A model generated the notes under the pieces. It was given only the letters and a program-made list of their open reading frames with translations, had not been told where the DNA came from and ran no database searches. A program made the translations under genes and the position numbers. Positions 57,340 to 64,000 of a DNA stretch of 64,000 bases are shown one piece after another. Each line of letters opens with the position of its first letter. Position 1 is the first letter of the stretch. Source of the stretch: Arion vulgaris (Eukaryota; Mollusca; Gastropoda; Stylommatophora; Arionidae); NCBI GenBank assembly GCA_020796225.1, contig CM036755.1, positions 13,605,494 through 13,669,493 on the forward strand, read 5' to 3'.

Positions 57340-57581
57340 GAAATTTTCATAAACTATTAATCTCGATTGCGCTCGACAATGATGACCCTTTCATGTAAGC
57401 TAGCTAGAAAAAAACCCTCTAATTTCTGGCCAGGAGGTTTAGACCCATCCGTATATACAACAACAGTGTTATCCTCTGTGTTATCTGGTATCAGCTGCCT
57501 AAAATTGAAGTAAACTGTCATAGTAGCCAAATACTTAACACGGGCTTCTCTGTGGTAAAGTGTTCTAGCAATGTGCCTCAT
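57340..57581 (-). pseudogene. LINE RNase H N-terminal fragment
   Basis: Frame 57581-57357 reads IPDNTEDNTVVVYTDGSKPP followed by FFLASLHERVIIVERN. VVVYTDGS with its Asp is the first strand of RNase H as in the LINE copies at 3.9, 10.9 and 13.1 kb. The remaining motifs are absent and the 46-bp array begins just beyond. A small isolated fragment. Confidence 0.6.
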
Positions 57582-57620
57582 GGTCTTGAAGGTTCGAATC
57601 CGAACCGTGTTGTTCGATTC
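57546..57620 (+). mobile_element. Possible tRNA-derived SINE head
   Basis: An A-box-like ctgtggtaaagtgttct is followed about 40 bases later by a perfect B-box ggttcgaatcc. The stretch may continue as a SINE body to about 57770, but I found no tail or target duplication. It overlaps the RNase H fragment on the other strand. Confidence 0.4.
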
Positions 57621-57785
57621 ACATGTGTATTTTTCAGGAGATCCCTAGATATCTGGGATGTTCATACTTTGTACAAGCCTCTCGACAGGTGGCTTGCTCT
57701 CATTTTTGTGTAGAGAAACTGGACCATATTGAGAAAAGCCCATATAATTGAATCAGACCTTCATTTTAAGACGATTTTAAAACTA

Positions 57786-59890
57786 ACATTCACGTCCAAA
57801 GTAATGATAATGTAAATGTGTTACATTCATGTCCAAAGTAATGATAATGTAAATGTGTTACATTCATGTCCAAAGTAATGATAATGTAAATGTGTTACAT
57901 TCATGTCCGAAGTAATGATAATGTAAATGTGTTACATTCACGTCCAGAGTAATGATAATGTAAATGTGTTACATTCATGTCCGAAGTAATGATAATGTAA
58001 ATGTGTTACATTCACGTCCGAAGTAATGATAATGTAAATGTGTTACATTCATGTCCAAAGTAACGATAATGTAAATGTGTTACATTCACGTCCAAAGTAA
58101 TGATAATGTAAATGTGTTACATTCATGTCCAAAGTAATGATAATGTAAATGTGTTACATTCATGTCCGAAGTAATGATAATGTAAATGTGTTACATTCAC
58201 GTCCAGAGTAATGATAATGTAAATGTGTTACATTCATGTCCGAAGTAATGATAATGTAAATGTGTTACATTCACGTCCGAAGTAATGATAATGTAAATGT
58301 GTTACATTCACATCCAAAGTAACGATAATGTAAATGTGTTACATTCACGTCCAGAGTAACGATAATGTAAATGTGTTACATTCATGTCCGAAGTAACGAT
58401 AATGTAAATGTGTTACATTCACATCCGAAGTAACGATAATGTAAATGTGTTACATTCACATCCAAAGTAACGATAATGTAAATGTGTTACATTCACGTCC
58501 AAAGTAATGATAATGTAAATGTGTTACATTCACGTCCAGAGTAACGATAATGTAAATGTGTTACATTCACATCCGAAGTAACGATAATGTAAATGTGTTA
58601 CATTCACGTCCAGAGTAATGATAATGTAAATGTGTTACATTCACATCCGAAGTAACGATAATGTAAATGTGTTACATTCACATCCGAAGTAACGATAATG
58701 TAAATGTGTTACATTCATGTCCGAAGTAATGATAATGTAAATGTGTTACATTCACATCCGAAGTAACGATAATGTAAATGTGTTACATTCACATCCAAAG
58801 TAATGATAATGTAAATGTGTTACATTCACGTCCAGAGTAACGATAATGTAAATGTGTTACATTCACATCCGAAGTAATGATAATGTAAATGTGTTACATT
58901 CACATCCGAAGTAACGATAATGTAAATGTGTTACATTCATGTCCAGAGTAATGATAATGTAAATGTGTTACATTCACATCCGAAGTAATGATAATGTAAA
59001 TGTGTTACATTCATGTCCAGAGTAATGATAATGTAAATGTGTTACATTCATGTCCAGAGTAATGATAATGTAAATGTGTTACATTCATGTCCGAAGTAAT
59101 GATAATGTAAATGTGTTACATTCACATCCGAAGTAACGATAATGTAAATGTGTTACATTCACATCCAAAGTAATGATAATGTAAATGTGTTACATTCATG
59201 TCCAAAGTAATGATAATGTAAATGTGTTACATTCACGTCCAGAGTAACGATAATGTAAATGTGTTACATTCACATCCGAAGTAATGATAATGTAAATGTG
59301 TTACATTCACATCCGAAGTAACGATAATGTAAATGTGTTACATTCATGTCCAGAGTAATGATAATGTAAATGTGTTACATTCACATCCGAAGTAATGATA
59401 ATGTAAATATGTTACATTCATGTCCAGAGTAATGATAATGTAAATGTGTTACATTCCCATCCGAAGTAATGATAATGTAAATGTGTTACATTCACATCCG
59501 AAGTAACGATAATGTAAATGTGTTACATTCATGTCCAAAGTAACGATAATGTAAATGTGTTACATTCATGTCCAGAGTAATGATAATGTAAATGTGTTAC
59601 ATTCACATCCGAAGTAATGATAATGTAAATGTGTTACATTCATGTCCAGAGTAATGATAATGTAAATGTGTTACATTCACGTCCAGAGTAACGATAATGT
59701 AAATGTGTTACATTCACATCCGAAGTAATGATAATGTAAATGTGTTACATTCATGTCCAAAGTAATGATAATGTAAATGTGTTACATTCATGTCCAGAGT
59801 AATGATAATGTAAATGTGTTGCATTCACATCCGAAGTAACGATAATGTAAATGTGTTACATTCACGTCCGAAGTAACGATAATGTAAATG
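57786..59890. repeat. 37-bp minisatellite, about 57 copies, with higher-order pattern
   Basis: Units of 37 bp: aatgtaaatgtgttacattc, then a variable part catgtcc/cacgtcc/cacatcc, then aaag/gaag/agag, and taatgat/taacgat. The order of variants repeats: a seven-unit series begins at about 57790 and again at about 58085, and an eleven-unit series of 407 bp begins at about 58828 and 59235. Confidence 0.96.
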
Positions 59891-60060
59891 TCCATCATGC
59901 TCCTACATATTTGGTTAATGTTGATGTACGAGGGCAGGATGAAATATGTTGGTCTCCACTTAAAAAGAAAATAACAAGTAAAGATATTTGAATGGAAAAA
60001 AGAAAAACAAATATACTTACACCATTTCGTATCAAAGCTGCACAAATATTTGTCTACACA

Positions 60061-60445
60061 AGCGTTTCCCAAAGTGGGCGGTACCGCTACCATGTGGGCG
60101 CTGAAGCCTTAGGGAAGGGGGCGATAGGGGTTCAGAAGCATTTGAGGGAGAGTTTTCGTGATTTTGCGATTGAAAAATCATTAGAAATTTTAATTCTGCA
60201 ATTTAATTCATCTTATGCCCATCTTACACGATCCATTTTTTCATTAATTTTCTATATCATGTATATAATCATTTTAAAAATGACCATGTATGATAGAAAT
60301 ATACATTAATTTTCTATGTCAAAGTGAAAATAGAGCATGCATATATATGTGGGGGGGGGCGTTGGCAAACTGTTATAATGGGGAGGAGGCGTTACAAAGT
60401 TTATGTTGTGCAAAGTGGGCGGTGGGCCGAAAAAGTTTGTGAATC
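60061..60445. mobile_element. hAT-like non-autonomous remnant
   Basis: The left end agcgtttcccaaagtgggcg and the right end ccgaaaaagtttgtgaatct resemble the ends of hAT elements (cagngnttcccaaa and its complement). Flanking octamers tctacaca and tatacacg agree at six of eight positions, as an aged 8 bp target duplication would. The interior has no transposase; a G-run is at 60351-60359. The frames at 59992-60309 and 60324-60515 show no domain. Confidence 0.42.
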
Positions 60446-60774
60446 TATACACGATCACAACGCAAGTAAATACATGTTTGTCAACGTCGCACTCATTTTT
60501 GAAACTCGTCCATAAACAAATTGTTTAAAAAAACAATTTCCTTGCTTGAGACTTCATCAGAGATGAAGTGCTAGCCCTTTAAGTGTTCCTTTAGTTTTGA
60601 GAACAGACAGGATTCACTAGGAACCAGGAATGTACTATACTTTAGATGTGGCAGCATTGTAAAGTCCAGGTGTTGAATTGCATCTCTCGTTGTTGCACAA
60701 TTATGAGGCATTGGCATTGAGGAGATTGCTTATGACGTTATTCCGGTATTTTCCATTTATGAAACGCTTTACCG
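60446..60774. other. Unique region, nothing recognised
   Basis: No gene or repeat identified. Confidence 0.45.
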
Positions 60775-61067
60775 GCCCAATGTTTTAACGTACTCACATC
60801 AATTCACTGACCATCATAAACGGCTTGCATGCTTACCCAGTGTTTTAACGTACATCAATTTACTGACCATCATAAATGACTTGCGTGCTTACCCAGTGTT
60901 TTAACGTACTCACATCAATTCACTGACCATCATAAACGGCTTGCATGCTTACCCAGTGTTTTAACGTACTCACATCAATTCACTGACCATCATAAACGGC
61001 TTGCATGCTTACCCAGTGTTTTAACGTACATCAATTCACTGACCACCATAAACGACTTGCGTGCGTA
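60775..61067. repeat. 60-bp minisatellite, about 5 copies
   Basis: Units of 60 bp contain cccagtgttttaacgtactc and actgaccatcataaacggct; two copies lack ctcac after cgta. Confidence 0.94.
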
Positions 61068-61633
61068 TGTGAATTTTAATTGAAGGATCGTGTTCCTCTG
61101 TTATAATTCAATAACACCAATGTTTAACTCTTAGTGGACCAGGGCAAAAGCCATGTTTTTACAAGCCATTTGTTTTTAGAATAAAAAAACGCCATTGAGT
61201 GTGGCTCCTGGTAAAAAGACGTCCAACCCAAAGCCACATAGTGTGTCATGTGATCTACAAGAAGTTAAACACTCCCCCAAGTCGATGTGCACTGGGCGGG
61301 AAAATGTTAGCATCTTTGTGTACAAGATCAATCATGGTGGATGAAACATGCAATGAGATTAGAGAAATGAATTTATTCAGATGTTCGATGTTCCTAAACA
61401 ATATAACAGTGGAGTCAAAACTTATCAGCCCACTCTTGTAATTATATTCGACTGAGTGCTCAATAAAGTGATTTATATAGCTTAGAGTTGTGCTAAAGTT
61501 TGATTTCACTGTTGTGTTTGAAATGTAGTTGTAGCAAGATGTGGGTTTCATGAAGTGATATATACATTTCTATGACATGTATCACAGAAAAACATTTATT
61601 TTGGTACGCGGCATTTGCCAATTCTTCTCACAT
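61068..61633. other. Unique region, nothing recognised
   Basis: Overlapping frames (61199-61441 plus, 61551-61255 minus) have no family motif. Confidence 0.45.
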
Positions 61634-62192
61634 GCCCTAGCCATCTTAGTCTTCTACTGCTAGCATGCCCATGATGGAAGACAAGTTTGTCCTAGCCATC
61701 TAAGTCTTCTACTGCTAGCATGCCCATGATGGAAGACAAGTTTGTCCTAGCCATCTAAGTCTTCTACTGCTAGCATGCCCATGATGGAAGACAAGTTTGT
61801 CCTAGCCATCTTAGTCTTCTACTGCTGAGCATGCCCATGATGGAAGACAAGTTTGTCCTAGCCATCTAAGTCTTCTACTGCTGAGCATGCCCATGATGGA
61901 AGACAAGTTTGTCCTAGCCATCTAAGTCTTCTACTGCTAGCATGCCCATGATGGAAGACAAGTTTGTCCTAGCCATCTAAGTCTTCTACTGCTGAGCATG
62001 CCCATGATGGAAGACAAGTTTGTCCTAGCCATCTAAGTCTTCTACTGCTGAGCATGCCCATGATGGAAGACAAGTTTGTCCTAGCCATTTAAGTCTTCTA
62101 CTGCTGAGCATGCCCATGATGGAAGACAAGTTTGTCCTAGCCATCTAAGTCTTCTACTGCTGAGCATGCCCATGATGGAAGACAAGTTTGTC
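61634..62192. repeat. 55/56-bp minisatellite, 10 copies
   Basis: Units contain tagccatctaagtcttctac and gcatgcccatgatggaagac; ctgctagc and ctgctgagc forms account for the one-base length difference. Confidence 0.96.
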
Positions 62193-62440
62193 AGTCAGTT
62201 TCAAGTTGTTACTCTGGTCATCCACATGTCATGGAAGTTTGTCCTAGCCATCTAAGTTTCTACTCTCATGCCATGATGGAAGACAAGTTTCTGAGCCATT
62301 AGTTAACTAGATCATACCATGATGTATATTTGAATCTTGGTCTGAAGTATTTTGTGTTTCCTACATGCCTTGGGGCTGATAGTTTCTGAGACCAAAGATA
62401 AAAGCATACAGATCATATTTGACATACAATGCAAAAGATT
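62193..62440. other. Degraded junction between two arrays
   Basis: Fragments of the 55/56-bp unit (tcctagccatctaag, atgatggaagacaagttt) with many small deletions, then about 150 bp of other sequence. Similar in character to the noisy part of the 34-bp array. Confidence 0.55.
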
Positions 62441-64000
62441 TTAGTTCACAGTCAACAAAGATTAGTATGAGAAACAGATAGCATACATACAAGATTAGCA
62501 TACAACAAAGATTAGTATACAACAAAGATTAGTATACAACAAAGATTAGCATACAACAAAGATTAGATAAACAAAAGATTAGAAAGTTGTATACAACAAA
62601 GATTAGCATACAACAAAAGATTAGCATACAACAAAGATTAGTATACAACAAAAGATTAGCATACAACAAAAGATTAGTATACAACAAAAGATTAGCATAC
62701 AACAAAGATTAGTATACAACAAAGATTAGTATACAACAAAAGATTAGCATACAACAAAAGATTAGCATACAACAAAAGATTAGCAACAACAAAAGATGTA
62801 TAGCATTACAACAAAAGATTAGCACACAACAAAAGATTAGCATACAACAAAAGATTAGCACACAACAAAGATTAGCATACAACAAAAGATTAGCATACAA
62901 CAAAGATTAGTATACAACAAAGATTAGCATACAACAAAGATTAGATACAACAAAGATTAGTATACAACAAAGATTAGATACAACAAAAGATTAGTATACA
63001 ACAAAGATTAGCATACAACAAAAGATTAGCATACAACAAAAGATTAGCATACAACAAAAGATTAGCATACAACAAAGATTAGCACAACAAAAAGATTAGC
63101 ATACAACAAAAGATTAGCACACAACAAAGATTAGCATACAACAAAAGATTAGCATACAACAAAGATTAGTATACAACAAAAGATTAGTATACAACAAAAG
63201 ATTAGCATACAACAAAAGATTAGCACACAACAAAGATTAGCATACAACAAAAGATTAGCATACAACAAAAGATTAGTATACAACAAAAGATTAGTATACA
63301 ACAAAAGATTAGTATACAACAAAAGATTAGCATACAACAAAAGATTAGTATACAACAAAAGATTAGCATACAACAAAAGATTAGCATACAACAAAAGATT
63401 AGCACACAACAAAGATTAGCATACAACAAAAGATTAGCATACAACAAAAGATTAGTATACAACAAAAGATTAGCATACAACAAAAGATTAGCATACAACA
63501 AAGATTAGTATACAACAAAAGATTAGCATACAACAAAAGATTAGCATACAACAAAAGATTAGCACACAACAAAGATTAGTATACAACAAAAGATTAGCAT
63601 ACAACAAAGATTAGTATACAACAAAGATTAGCATACAACAAAAGATTAGCACACAACAAAGATTAGCATACAACAAAAGATTAGCATACAACAAAAGATT
63701 AGTATACAACAAAAGATTAGTATACAACAAAAGATTAGCATACAACAAAAGATTAGTATACAACAAAAGATTAGTATACAACAAAAGATTAGCACACAAC
63801 AAAGATTAGTATACAACAAAAGATTAGTATACAACAAAGATTAGCATACAACAAAAGATTAGTATACAACAAAAGATTAGCATACAACAAAAGATTAGCA
63901 TACAACAAAAGATTAGCACACAACAAAGATTAGTATACAACAAAAGATTAGCATACAACAAAGATTAGTATACAACAAAGATTAGCATACAACAAAAGAT
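62441..64000. repeat. 17/18-bp minisatellite to window end
   Basis: Units acaacaaaagattagcat (18) and acaacaaagattagtat (17), with variants cac and tat, run to the last base and continue beyond. The array is ragged at 62441-62960. Long Leu/Cys-rich minus-strand frames are repeat translations. Confidence 0.96.

Noticed and set aside
62709..63837. Hydrophobic Leu/Cys-rich membrane-like proteins
   Set aside because: They are the 17/18-bp repeat read on the minus strand.

Overview
This window is eukaryotic, non-coding-looking animal DNA. I find no convincing host gene, no rRNA or functional tRNA gene, and nothing bacterial. It is built from tandem repeats (by my rough sum a little over half of the 64 kb) and decayed transposable elements. 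The mix of RNase H-bearing I/Ingi-like LINEs, RTE-like LINEs, a LINE with a C-terminal C2H2 finger, tRNA-derived SINEs, a long-TIR IS630-Tc1-mariner element and hAT-like MITEs suggests an invertebrate metazoan. A lophotrochozoan, perhaps a mollusc, is my best guess, but the sequence does not prove it.

Layout. 0-9 kb: minisatellites with 47, 52, 32, 51 and 75 bp units, plus LINE remnants (RNase H end on the minus strand at 3.4-4.3 kb, RTE-like fragment at 4.5-5.1 kb, LINE 3' end at 8.2 kb). 9.1-11.5 kb: a frameshifted I/Ingi-like LINE whose reverse-transcriptase core is deleted. 11.7-17.9 kb: a 78 bp minisatellite, another RNase H LINE remnant, a nested LINE/LINE/SINE insertion at 14.0-14.7 kb, and a GATA microsatellite interrupted by a 166 bp MITE. 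18.2-20.7 kb: a 25 bp minisatellite split by a zinc-finger LINE fragment. 20.7-29.4 kb: more minisatellites, an RTE-like ORF2 3' half (the longest clean TE reading frame, 296 codons), an acidic ORF of unknown origin, and a 42 bp array that changes into a 7 bp array. 29.5-47.4 kb: one very large 34 bp satellite whose left part is noisy. 47.4-57.6 kb: opposed LINE C-termini, a nearly complete Tc1/mariner-type element with about 107 bp terminal inverted repeats and a probable DD82E transposase, a 5'-truncated RTE-like LINE with an exact 12 bp target duplication, and a 46 bp array. 57.6-64 kb: 37, 60, 55-56 and 17-18 bp arrays and a hAT-like remnant; the last array runs off the window.

How the pieces relate. 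Every protein-like segment is a transposon enzyme: endonuclease, reverse transcriptase, RNase H or transposase. All carry frameshifts, stops, truncations or active-site losses, so no element here looks autonomous. SINEs and MITEs would have depended on enzymes supplied from elsewhere. The order of insertions can be read at several sites (SINE within LINE, LINE within minisatellite, MITE within microsatellite). I did not find a new enzymatic system. The most noteworthy items are the DD82E-type element, the LINE lacking its RT core, the shared short repeated tails of the LINE copies, a three-copy SINE-like family with an (AATC)n tail, and the large 34 bp satellite with its suspect assembly.
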